This document shows positions 7,830-16,223 of a DNA stretch of 46,062 bases, piece after piece; the first letter of the stretch is position 1; each line of letters begins with the position of its first letter. The position numbers were made by a program, and so were the translations under genes. Below the pieces are notes generated by a model. The model was not told the DNA's origin. It did no database searches and worked only from the letters and a program-made list of their open reading frames with translations. Source of the DNA: CAZJOD01 sp964547525 (GTDB lineage Bacteria > Bacillota > Clostridia > JAAYHZ01). Location: positions 1 through 46,062 of the forward strand of contig CAZJOD010000009.1 in the NCBI GenBank assembly GCA_964547525.1, in the 5' to 3' direction.

Positions 7830-8659
7830 TTATCGGGGGAGGCGTGACAGGTCTGGAAATGGCATCATATTATAACTCTGCAGGTGCAAAGGTAACGGTT
7901 ATAGAAATGATGGATAAGATAGCGGGAAATACCGATGCGGATGTTTCAGATATTTTATTGAAAGAATATCGCCAAAAAGGAATTGATTTTAAATTATCAT
8001 GTAAAGTGGTGAAGCTAAATACGAATTCCGTAGAATACCAAAAGGATGGCATTGTCGAATCTATAAAAGCGTCAAAGGTTTTATTGAGCATTGGCAGAAA
8101 ACCTAATACTCAAGGATTGGGTTTAGAAAATGCAGGTATTGAGCTATTAAGAGGAGCTATATGTGTTGATGATAAAATGAGAACAAATGTAGCCGGAATA
8201 TATGCCTGTGGTGATGTCACCGGAAAAATGATGTTAGCCCATGTAGCATACAGACAGGCCGAAGTATGTATAAACAACATTTTAGGTAAGGCCGATGTAA
8301 TGAGATATAGCGCTATCCCTAATGTCATATATACAAATCCCGAGACTGCGGGAATCGGTGAAACCGAAGACACCGCAAAAGAAAAAGGGATCGACTGTGA
8401 ATCGGTGGTGCTTACCATGAAATACAGCGGTAGATATGTAGCAGAAAACGAACAGGGTAACGGTATTTGCAAACTGATAAAAAATAAAAAGTACAATACA
8501 CTTATAGGTGTCCATATGATAGGGTCGTACGCTTCGGAAATTATTTACGGAGTCGCACCTATGATTGAATGTGAAATGAGGATAGAAGACATTAAGGAAA
8601 TAGTATTTCCTCATCCCACTGTAAGTGAAGTAATAAGAGAAGGCATTTTTGAGCTATAA
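7823..8659 (+). CDS. lpdA: Dihydrolipoamide dehydrogenase (E3), C-terminal part, frameshifted
   Basis: This continues the E3 gene in the -1 frame. It begins with the NAD-binding motif VVIGGGVTGLEMASYY, then the second FAD contact GDVTGKMMLAHVAYRQ, and ends with the dimerisation domain carrying the active-site HPTVSE in FPHPTVSEVIREGIFEL. The TTG at 7823 has no ribosome binding site, so it is not an independent gene. Joined to 7296-7829 the product would be about 453 residues, normal for E3. All functional motifs on both sides of the junction are intact, which argues for a recent or artificial one-base loss rather than an old pseudogene. Confidence 0.85.
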   Translation: MVVIGGGVTGLEMASYYNSAGAKVTVIEMMDKIAGNTDADVSDILLKEYRQKGIDFKLSCKVVKLNTNSVEYQKDGIVESIKASKVLLSIGRKPNTQGLGLENAGIELLRGAICVDDKMRTNVAGIYACGDVTGKMMLAHVAYRQAEVCINNILGKADVMRYSAIPNVIYTNPETAGIGETEDTAKEKGIDCESVVLTMKYSGRYVAENEQGNGICKLIKNKKYNTLIGVHMIGSYASEIIYGVAPMIECEMRIEDIKEIVFPHPTVSEVIREGIFEL

Positions 8660-8677
8660 TGAAGGGAGTTGAAGTTT

Positions 8678-11149
8678 ATGCCAAAGATACAATCATTAGA
8701 TCCTAAACAAATAAGAAAATCAGGATTTATTAAATTTAAGGATATCCCCGTAAATCAATATTCCAAGACTATTGAGGAAGAAAAGGCAAATTATAAGACC
8801 GAAGACTTTATAAGGATATTCACGGATATGGCAATCATCAGAGAATTTGAGACTATGTTAAACGCCATTAAAACTACCGGTCAATATAACGGAATCGAAT
8901 ACAATCATCCCGGCCCTGCTCATTTGTCCATAGGACAAGAAGCGGCGGCTGTAGGTCAAGCATATAATCTTGATACTGACGACTATATATTCGGTTCTCA
9001 CAGAAGTCATGGAGAAATTCTGGCCAAAGGCTTATCGGCGATTAATAAGCTCTCGGATAAAGAATTGATGCAAATCATGGAAACTTATCATGAAGGTCGT
9101 ATTTTAAGGATAGTTGAAAAGCATTCAAAAAATTCCGGTGATATAAAATGTTTAGCCGTCGATTTTTTGTTGTACGGTACGTTAGCTGAAATATTTGCAC
9201 GTGAAACCGGTTTTACAAAAGGATTAGGAGGCTCAATGCATGCGTTTTTCACTCCTTTTGGAATATATCCCAATAATGCAATAGTGGGTGGATCGGCGGA
9301 TATTGCGACAGGTGCCGCTTTATATAAAAAGGTTAACAAAAAAGGCGGAATAATAATTGCAAACATAGGTGATGCATCTTTAGGTTGCGGGCCTGTATGG
9401 GAAGCTCTTTGCTTTGCCACTATGGATCAATATAAGAAATTGTGGGAAGGTGAGTATAAAGGCGGATTGCCCATTATATTCAATTTTATGAATAACCAAT
9501 ACGGAATGGGTGGACAGACAAATGGTGAAACAATGGGATATGAAATGTTGGCTCGTTTGGGAGCGGGTGTAAATCCTGAGCAAATGCATGCCGAACGTGT
9601 AGACGGTTATGATCCTTTAGCTGTAGCCGACGCTATAAAGCGTAAGAAGGAAATACTCCTGCAAAAACAAGGTCCTGTTTTGTTGGATACATTGACATAT
9701 AGGTTTTCGGGACATTCTCCTTCGGATGCATCTTCATACCGAACCAAAGAGGAAGTAGAAATGTGGCAGCAACAGGATTCTTTGCTTGAGTACAGATCTC
9801 GACTTACCACCGCCGGTGTTGCATCGGATAATGATTTTAATGAAATTTTAGCAAATGTAAGCGAATCTGTGACAAAAATTTGTAAGATGGCAACCGATAC
9901 AAACATATCACCATATATGGATTTGGTTGCAAATCCGAAGGCCATAGAGAGCCTGATGTTTTCAAATAAAAAAATTGAGAAATTAGAAGACAGGGATTGT
10001 GAATATTTAATTCCCAAGGATCAAAATCCAAGGTTAATGCAGATTGCAAATAAAATCAGAACAGGGATACAAGACGGTAAAAAGGTTTCAAAAAATAAAG
10101 TTTTCCAGGTAAGGGACGCTATTTTTGAAGCTATTATTGATAAATTTTATGTAGATCCCACATTGGTGGCGTACGGAGAAGAAAATAGAGATTGGGGCGG
10201 TGCTTTTGCCGTATACAGAGGTTTAACCGAAGCTATGCCTTATAACAGATTATTTAATTCACCTATATCCGAAGGCGCAATCGTAGGTACTGCGGTAGGA
10301 TATGGATTATGCGGGGGAAGAGCGTTAGTAGAATTAATGTACTGCGACTTTCTAGGCAGAGCCGGTGACGAAGTATTCAATCAACTGTCCAAATGGCAAG
10401 CCATGAGTGCAGGTGAATTAAAAATGCCTGTAGTTTTAAGAGTGTCGGTAGGAGCGAAATACGGTGCACAACACTCTCAGGATTGGACATCATTAACGGC
10501 ACACATACCCGGACTAAAAGTGGTTTTCCCGGTAACTCCGTATGATGCAAAAGGGCTTATGAACAGTGCTTTAGCGGGAACCGACCCGGTAATATTCTTT
10601 GAAAGCCAACGTGTTTACGATTATGGTGAAATGTTTCATACCGAAGGGGTACCTGAGGGTTATTATGAGATACCCATAGGGGAACCGGATATAAAAATGG
10701 AAGGTAATGATCTTACAATATTAACTGTAGGTGCGACGTTATATATAGCTCAAGAAGCGGCCGAGATTTTAAAATCAAAATACGGTTTGTCTGTAGAACT
10801 TATAGACGCAAGAAGTATTGTACCGTTTAATTATGAGAAGGTCGTACAATCGGTTAAAAAGACAGGCCGGATTTTGTTGGCAAGTGATGCATGTGAAAGG
10901 GGTTCTCATCTGAAGGATATGGCACAAACCGTAAGTGAGCTGACCTTTGATTACCTTGACGCTCCTCCTGTTGTAGTAGGTGCTAGAAATTGGATAACAC
11001 CCGCCCATGAATATGAATCTGCGTTTTTCCCACAGCCTCACTGGTTAGTTGACGCCGTGCATGAGAAAATACTGCCCTTACCCGGACATGTTCCGGTTAC
11101 AAACTATACCGATGTTGAAATGATGAGATTGAATAAACTGGGAGTATAA
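8678..11149 (+). CDS. Fused E1 alpha-beta of a 2-oxoacid dehydrogenase complex
   Basis: This thiamine-diphosphate enzyme decarboxylates a 2-oxoacid and loads the acyl group on the E2 lipoyl arm. The 823 residues join what are usually two proteins. The alpha half (to about 450) has HPGPAHLSIGQEAAAVG, GLGGSMHAFF, and the cofactor motif with GDASLGCG at 231-238 and NN at 272-273 (GDA rather than the usual GDG). The beta half (from about 475) has YGEENRDWGGAFAVYRGLTE, SPISEGAIVG and a transketolase-type C-terminus. I start at ATG 8678 because GAAGGGAG lies 9 nt upstream; a TTG at 8669 is less likely. It follows E3 by 18 bp. The substrate is not evident. Confidence 0.92.
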   Translation: MPKIQSLDPKQIRKSGFIKFKDIPVNQYSKTIEEEKANYKTEDFIRIFTDMAIIREFETMLNAIKTTGQYNGIEYNHPGPAHLSIGQEAAAVGQAYNLDTDDYIFGSHRSHGEILAKGLSAINKLSDKELMQIMETYHEGRILRIVEKHSKNSGDIKCLAVDFLLYGTLAEIFARETGFTKGLGGSMHAFFTPFGIYPNNAIVGGSADIATGAALYKKVNKKGGIIIANIGDASLGCGPVWEALCFATMDQYKKLWEGEYKGGLPIIFNFMNNQYGMGGQTNGETMGYEMLARLGAGVNPEQMHAERVDGYDPLAVADAIKRKKEILLQKQGPVLLDTLTYRFSGHSPSDASSYRTKEEVEMWQQQDSLLEYRSRLTTAGVASDNDFNEILANVSESVTKICKMATDTNISPYMDLVANPKAIESLMFSNKKIEKLEDRDCEYLIPKDQNPRLMQIANKIRTGIQDGKKVSKNKVFQVRDAIFEAIIDKFYVDPTLVAYGEENRDWGGAFAVYRGLTEAMPYNRLFNSPISEGAIVGTAVGYGLCGGRALVELMYCDFLGRAGDEVFNQLSKWQAMSAGELKMPVVLRVSVGAKYGAQHSQDWTSLTAHIPGLKVVFPVTPYDAKGLMNSALAGTDPVIFFESQRVYDYGEMFHTEGVPEGYYEIPIGEPDIKMEGNDLTILTVGATLYIAQEAAEILKSKYGLSVELIDARSIVPFNYEKVVQSVKKTGRILLASDACERGSHLKDMAQTVSELTFDYLDAPPVVVGARNWITPAHEYESAFFPQPHWLVDAVHEKILPLPGHVPVTNYTDVEMMRLNKLGV

Positions 11150-11205
11150 CATAAAACCTTCAACCCGGTTATATAACCGATTTTAAAAACGGGGGAAAAA
11201 GTCTT

Positions 11206-11964
11206 GTGAATGACAGGCAAAAACAAATTTTAGATATAATCAATAGTAAAGGTGAAATTCATTTAAATAAGCTAAGTGAATTATTTCCCGGATATTCTGT
11301 TATGACGCTAAGAAGGGACCTGATATATTTGGAAAGCAAAGGTCTTTTAGTACGTATACACGGCGGAGCGGTCAGTAAGACAGGTTTGAGTCGTGACGGC
11401 GAAGAAGACGCTTATTCAATGAGGATAAAAGAACATAGAGATGCAAAAATTGTTATTGCTAACAAGGCGGTAAGTTACGTGGAAAAAGGCAGATCGATAT
11501 ATTTTGACGCCGGGACCACTGTTATGCAGCTAGCCAAAACATTACAAGATGATAATTTTACCATCATAACAAGCGCAGTTAACACTGCGCTTGAATTGGT
11601 TAAGCATCCGAAGGTTTCTGTTATATTGCCCGGGGGAAACGTTAACTCGAATACATTGTCATGCTCCGGTCCCACCTCTTTGATTGGTTTGTCTCAAATG
11701 AACATAGATTTGGCATTTATGTCGGCTTCGGGTTTTTCATTTGAGCGTGGTTTTACAGTATCCAATATGAATGAATGTGAATTAAAAAAAACTGTTATAA
11801 AAAAAGCAAACAAGGTATTTGTTTTAATGGATACAAGTAAGTTTAATAAGGATCTGGCATTTACATTCGCATACCTTGAGGATGTGGATGTCTTGATTTG
11901 TGAAGACAATATACCGGAGGAAATTAGAAGAACAATTCTTGAAAAAAACATTGTCTTGTTATAA
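11206..11964 (+). CDS. DeoR-family transcriptional regulator
   Basis: This is a repressor-type regulator of sugar catabolism whose ligand is usually a sugar phosphate. At 252 residues it has the typical length. An N-terminal winged helix-turn-helix (about 1-57) includes the DeoR signature VMTLRRDLIYLESKGLLVRIHGGAV. The sensor domain contains IYFDAGTTVMQLAKTL and LPGGNVNSNTLSCSGP, typical of the ISOCOT-like fold. The start is GTG at 11206 with GGGGGAAAA upstream. It lies 56 bp after the fused E1 and 68 bp before the SDR, inside a same-strand gene run, so it most likely controls this cluster. Confidence 0.93.
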   Translation: MNDRQKQILDIINSKGEIHLNKLSELFPGYSVMTLRRDLIYLESKGLLVRIHGGAVSKTGLSRDGEEDAYSMRIKEHRDAKIVIANKAVSYVEKGRSIYFDAGTTVMQLAKTLQDDNFTIITSAVNTALELVKHPKVSVILPGGNVNSNTLSCSGPTSLIGLSQMNIDLAFMSASGFSFERGFTVSNMNECELKKTVIKKANKVFVLMDTSKFNKDLAFTFAYLEDVDVLICEDNIPEEIRRTILEKNIVLL

Positions 11965-12032
11965 TATAGGACATATTAAATATTAAAATATAGGTTTTAA
12001 GACCAAGTAACGCTTTAAAACCGGAGGTTATT

Positions 12033-12812
12033 ATGAAGTGTAAAGCATTAGACGGCAAAGTTGCATTGATCACAGGTGCCGGACAAGGGTTAGGCGAAAG
12101 TCTGGCTACGCGCCTTTTTAAAGAAGGATGCAAAACAGCTGTTGTGGATATAAATTATGATGCTGTTAAAACTCTGTCGGAGAGATTGGGTGAGTCTGTA
12201 GCGTTTAAAGCCGATGTTACAAAATATGAGGAGATAGAAGAAGCGGTAAATCAAACGGTTGAAAAATACGGGCGATTGGATATTGTGGTTTCCAATGCTG
12301 CTATTTTAATTGCAAAATCCATAATTGATTTTACTCCGGATCAATGGAGGAAAATGATTGATGTAAATTTAACCGGATACTTTCTAACTGCAAAAGCTGC
12401 GGCTGAAGTTATGATTAAACAAAAATCCGGCTGTATAATACAGATAAACAGCAAGTCGGGGAAGAAGGGATCATATAAAAATTCCGCTTATGCATCTTCT
12501 AAATTCGGAGGAATCGGTTTAACTCAGAGCCTGGCATTGGAATTAGCGGAATATAATGTACGGGTTAACGCAATATGCCCCGGAAATCTTTTAAACTCTC
12601 CTTTGTGGAAAGACAGTCTTTTCGAACAGTATGCAAAGAATCAGGGAATCACCAAAGATCAGGTGCGTGAAAAATATTTGAGTCAAGTACCATTGAAACG
12701 TTCCTGTGAATATGAAGATGTAGCAAATGTAATGATATTTTTAGCATCTGATCAAGCCGGATACATGACGGGTCAAGCGATAAATGTGACCGGTGGACAG
12801 GAAATGAGGTAA
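12033..12812 (+). CDS. Short-chain dehydrogenase, sorbitol-6-phosphate 2-dehydrogenase-like
   Basis: A classical SDR of 259 residues that should interconvert a polyol phosphate and a ketose phosphate with NAD(H). The Rossmann motif TGAGQGLG is at 14-21, SNAA at about 87-90, and the catalytic residues are Ser140, Tyr153 and Lys157 (YASSK). Several segments recall SrlD/GutD: QINSKSGK, FGGIGLTQSLALELAEY, GNLLNSPL, VPLKR, and the end TGQAINVTGGQ. That makes a phosphorylated C6 or C5 substrate plausible, though related sugar or uronate dehydrogenases remain possible. The ribosome binding site is CGGAGG. The PHP gene follows after 14 bp. Confidence 0.85.
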   Translation: MKCKALDGKVALITGAGQGLGESLATRLFKEGCKTAVVDINYDAVKTLSERLGESVAFKADVTKYEEIEEAVNQTVEKYGRLDIVVSNAAILIAKSIIDFTPDQWRKMIDVNLTGYFLTAKAAAEVMIKQKSGCIIQINSKSGKKGSYKNSAYASSKFGGIGLTQSLALELAEYNVRVNAICPGNLLNSPLWKDSLFEQYAKNQGITKDQVREKYLSQVPLKRSCEYEDVANVMIFLASDQAGYMTGQAINVTGGQEMR

Positions 12813-12826
12813 ACGGATATACTGCG

Positions 12827-14119
12827 ATGGATCATGATATTTTAATTGAAAAACTTAATGACACAGAACTGAATATAAGGCTTAGTGCCTTGGAAGAACT
12901 GGCGAATAATTTTAAAAAAGGAAGTTCCGATAGCTCATATAAGGATGTAAACAACCATATTCACACATGGTACTCGTTTTCGCCGTATTCACCTTCAAAA
13001 GCGGTATGGGCGGCATTGAGTGCGGGGTTGGATACCGCCGGTATCATGGATCATGATTCGGTTGCCGGAGCTTTGGAATTTATAGAAGCGGGAAGGATTG
13101 CAAAGCTACCTGTTACAGTGGGCGCCGAACTACGGGTAGATATGAAAAATACACCTGTAGCCGGTCGAAGAATAAATAATCCTGACCAAGACGATGTAAT
13201 TTATATGGCTATCCATGGAATTGCTCATACCCGGATCAAAGAAGTGCAGGATTTTTTCGGACCTGTTCAAAAGCACAGAAATATAAGAAATCAGAAAATG
13301 ACCGAAAATATCAATAATCTGACACAAAAATATGTAGGTCGGTTAGATTATGAAATGGATGTTATACCGGTATCAAAGAGTCATGAGGGGGGTAGCGTCA
13401 CCGAAAGACACTTATTATTTGCATTAGCGGGTAAAATAATCGCGACATACGGTAAAGGTCATAAAGTTACGGAATTTTTAAGTAATACTTTAAATATAAA
13501 ATTAAGTCCAAAAAACATGACTTACTTAAATGATGAAAATAACATATATTATCAATATGACTTGTTGGGTGCGTTAAAAAGCGATATGGTAGAAAAATTT
13601 TATATACCCGCCAAGCAAGAGTGCCCGGATGTAAAAACAGTATTGAATTTTGTCGGAAAAATCGGAGCGATCTCAGCATATGCTTATCTTGGAGATGTAG
13701 AGGATTCGGTTACAGGAGACAAAAAGGCGCAAAAGTTCGAAGACGACTATATCCTGCAGTTATTCTCGGTATTAAAGGATTTAGGTTTTGACGCCGTAAC
13801 TTATATGCCCTCTAGAAATACTGTTTCTCAGCTTGACAGGGTAAAAGCTTTATGTACACAATATGAATTTATGGAAATTAGCGGTGAGGATATAAATTCA
13901 CCCAGGCAGGATTTTATATGTAAAGCTCTTAGGGATAAAAGGTATCAAAATCTTGTAAGTTCCACTTACGCATTGATTAATCATGAGATATCGGCAACCG
14001 AAAATATTACAAAAGCTTTGTTTTCTGATAAAGTTAAATCCGATTATCCTGATTTAAATGAAAGAATTAAAATATATTCCGAAGAGTTTATAAAAAGAAG
14101 AAAAAATATGAAGATATGA
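12827..14119 (+). CDS. PHP-domain metal-dependent hydrolase
   Basis: A 430-residue protein with a polymerase-and-histidinol-phosphatase domain, which binds two or three metal ions and usually cleaves phosphoesters. The metal ligands are visible as NNHIHTWYS (His44, His46), IMDHDS (Asp75, His76, Asp77) and GAELR near 119. In line with the family, a C-terminal ITYMPSRN-like segment appears as VTYMPSRNT. The protein is longer than simple PHP phosphatases (about 280). Its place between an SDR and a sugar kinase suggests that it acts on a sugar phosphate of the same pathway. The start has only a distant GAGGT, so translation may be coupled to the SDR gene. Confidence 0.8.
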   Translation: MDHDILIEKLNDTELNIRLSALEELANNFKKGSSDSSYKDVNNHIHTWYSFSPYSPSKAVWAALSAGLDTAGIMDHDSVAGALEFIEAGRIAKLPVTVGAELRVDMKNTPVAGRRINNPDQDDVIYMAIHGIAHTRIKEVQDFFGPVQKHRNIRNQKMTENINNLTQKYVGRLDYEMDVIPVSKSHEGGSVTERHLLFALAGKIIATYGKGHKVTEFLSNTLNIKLSPKNMTYLNDENNIYYQYDLLGALKSDMVEKFYIPAKQECPDVKTVLNFVGKIGAISAYAYLGDVEDSVTGDKKAQKFEDDYILQLFSVLKDLGFDAVTYMPSRNTVSQLDRVKALCTQYEFMEISGEDINSPRQDFICKALRDKRYQNLVSSTYALINHEISATENITKALFSDKVKSDYPDLNERIKIYSEEFIKRRKNMKI

Positions 14120-14224
14120 TTCTACCGCATAAATTTTATTTAATTGCAAATAAACGAACTAACAATGAACCAAAGTACCATATGCTGTAACATAGAAAAT
14201 CCAAAATGTATAGATTTCAAAGCC

Positions 14225-14258
14225 GGTTCACAGTAAGTTAGTTATTTTAATTAAATCA
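14225..14258 (+). repeat. 35-nt palindromic repeat, copy 2
   Basis: GGTTCACAGTAAGTTAGTTA matches the consensus of the family; the right arm is decayed. It lies in the 186-bp gap between the PHP gene and the kinase, which also carries a related half-site (GATTCTACCGCA) at about 14118-14129. Otherwise the gap holds no gene. Confidence 0.6.
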
Positions 14259-14305
14259 AGATACCATTATTTTTATATGGGTTAGCAAAGGAGGTTAACA
14301 ACACC

Positions 14306-15787
14306 ATGCTGAAAACATTAGCTTTTGACTTTGGTGCAAGCAGCGGAAGGGCTATGCTGTCCGAATTTGACGGTAAGAAAATAACCCTCAAAGAGATACA
14401 CCGTTTTTCAAATGATCCTGTTACTTTTAAAGGTACTTTATACTGGGATGCATTGAGAATCATGCACGAAATGAACGCTTCCCTTATCAAATGCAAAAGG
14501 GAAGGCCACCATGACATAAAAAGCGTAGCTTCCGACACTTGGGGTGTAGACTACGGTTTATTAGACAAAAAAGGTTCATTAATTTCTAATCCGGTACATT
14601 ATAGGGACAAACGTACAGATAATATGCAGGAATTAGCGTCTAAAATTATTGGAAACGCCGAATTCTATGAGCATACCGGTATTCAATTTATGAAGCTAAA
14701 TACGGTGTATCAGCTTTTAGCCATGAAAATGACCGATAAAGAAACACTGGATAGAGCATCGACACTTTTATTTATGCCGGATTTGTTCAACTATTATTTA
14801 TGCGGTGAAAAATTATGTGAGTACTCCATTGCAAGTACTTCACAGATGTTAAACGCAAGAAAAAGGGACTGGGACAATGATATATTATCCAAACTGGGGA
14901 TAGATCGAAAAATGTTGTTGGATGTGGTACCTTCAGGCACCATAGCCGGTACTTTGACCGATGATTTGTGTTGTTTAACCGGATTGGGTAATGTAAAGGT
15001 TATTGCAGTCGGAGGGCATGATACGGCTAGTGCGGTTCTGGCGGTGCCTTCTAAAAATAAGAACTTTGCATATATTAGCAGCGGGACATGGTCTTTACTG
15101 GGAACCGAAAGAACCGAACCTGTAATTAATGAAAAAACATACCGGATGAACTATACAAACGAAGGTGGTTTCGGCAACACCATAAGATTGTTGAAGAACA
15201 TTATGGGACTTTGGATTTTACAAGAATGTAAAAGACAATGGGAAATTGATGAAGGAGCGATACACTTTGATGTTTTAGACGCTGAAGCGGAGGCTGCAGA
15301 GCCTTTTTACACTTTCATCGATCCTGACCACCCTGTATTTTATGAGCCCGGTAACATGCCGGAACGTATTGTTGCTTATTGTAAAGAAAAAAACCAAAAA
15401 GTACCTCAAACAAAAGGGCAGATCACAAGATGTATTATGGAGAGCTTAGCAATGAAATACAGATACGCTCTAGACGCTTTAGAAGATGTAACCGGTGTAA
15501 AATTTGATTGTTTGAATGTTGTAGGTGGCGGGTGTAAAAATAAAATATTATTGAAATTTACCGCATCGGCTATAGGAAGACCTGTCATGGCAGGTCCGAT
15601 AGAAGCTACTGCGGCAGGAAACATTATGGGCCAATTAATAAGCTTAGGTGAAGTGAACGGTATTTCCCAGGCCCGGGAAATAATAGCCCGTTCGTTTGAT
15701 CATGTTGATTATCAGCCGATCCAAGCGGATCAATGGAATGAAGCGTATGACAGATTTTTAAATGTAACCGGTTTGAAAGGAGATTAA
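14306..15787 (+). CDS. rhaB: FGGY-family sugar kinase, rhamnulokinase-like
   Basis: This enzyme should phosphorylate a ketose with ATP, giving a ketose-1-phosphate for the aldolase encoded two genes later. The 493 residues carry the FGGY fold. The first phosphate loop is DFGASSGR (8-15), DTWGVDYGLL follows near 74, GGHDTASAVLAVP is in the middle, and ISSGTWSLLGTE with TNEGGFGNTIRLLKNIMGLW is characteristic of rhamnulokinases. VVGGGCKN near the C-terminus is the second ATP motif. AAAGGAGG lies 11 nt before the start. I use rhaB for the family resemblance only: no rhamnose isomerase is present here, so the true substrate may be another 6-deoxy or branched ketose. Confidence 0.85.
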   Translation: MLKTLAFDFGASSGRAMLSEFDGKKITLKEIHRFSNDPVTFKGTLYWDALRIMHEMNASLIKCKREGHHDIKSVASDTWGVDYGLLDKKGSLISNPVHYRDKRTDNMQELASKIIGNAEFYEHTGIQFMKLNTVYQLLAMKMTDKETLDRASTLLFMPDLFNYYLCGEKLCEYSIASTSQMLNARKRDWDNDILSKLGIDRKMLLDVVPSGTIAGTLTDDLCCLTGLGNVKVIAVGGHDTASAVLAVPSKNKNFAYISSGTWSLLGTERTEPVINEKTYRMNYTNEGGFGNTIRLLKNIMGLWILQECKRQWEIDEGAIHFDVLDAEAEAAEPFYTFIDPDHPVFYEPGNMPERIVAYCKEKNQKVPQTKGQITRCIMESLAMKYRYALDALEDVTGVKFDCLNVVGGGCKNKILLKFTASAIGRPVMAGPIEATAAGNIMGQLISLGEVNGISQAREIIARSFDHVDYQPIQADQWNEAYDRFLNVTGLKGD

Positions 15788-15792
15788 TAGAA

Positions 15793-16161
15793 ATGAAAGA
15801 AATAGGAAGTAAAGTATGGTTTATACCTGATGCATATTATCCTAAGGAAAGCAGCGGAAAGTTTCATAGTCATGATGCGGTATGTGTTTTAAATCCTCAA
15901 AATGAAGACGCCCATATAAAGATGACTTTATATTTTGAAGATTCTGATAAAAAGGAAGGTTTAAAAACGGTATGTAAAGCCGAAAGAACATATCATATTC
16001 GTATGGATAAAATAAGATTTGAAGACGGTTCAGGAGTACCCAGGGGGGTACCGTATGCTATCATGGTGGAAAGTGATGTGAATATAATAGTACAATACAG
16101 CCGTATGGATACGACTCAAGCGGAAATGGCGTTAATGACCACCATAGCGCATCCCCTTTAG
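15793..16161 (+). CDS. ASRT-superfamily small-molecule-binding protein
   Basis: A 122-residue soluble protein matching the Anabaena sensory rhodopsin transducer (ASRT) family. Typical pieces are KVWFIPDAYYP at the start, SHDAVCVLN, EDAHIKMTLYFED, VPRGVPYAIMVESDVNIIVQYSRMD and AEMALMTTIAHP at the end. Outside cyanobacteria this family is not tied to rhodopsins and has been proposed to bind small ligands, probably sugars, partly because it occurs beside sugar genes. That fits here: it begins 5 bp after the kinase and 62 bp before the aldolase. No membrane or DNA-binding segment is visible, so its role as a sensor or as an enzyme accessory is open. Confidence 0.85.
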   Translation: MKEIGSKVWFIPDAYYPKESSGKFHSHDAVCVLNPQNEDAHIKMTLYFEDSDKKEGLKTVCKAERTYHIRMDKIRFEDGSGVPRGVPYAIMVESDVNIIVQYSRMDTTQAEMALMTTIAHPL

Positions 16162-16223
16162 GAACTCAAATCAACCGGACGGGTTTGCCCGGGGATTTTT
16201 AACAAATTGGAAAGGATAGCAAT

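Noticed and set aside
7818..7830. Programmed -1 frameshift in the E3 gene
   Set aside because: There is no slippery heptamer or downstream structure; loss of one T explains the break better.
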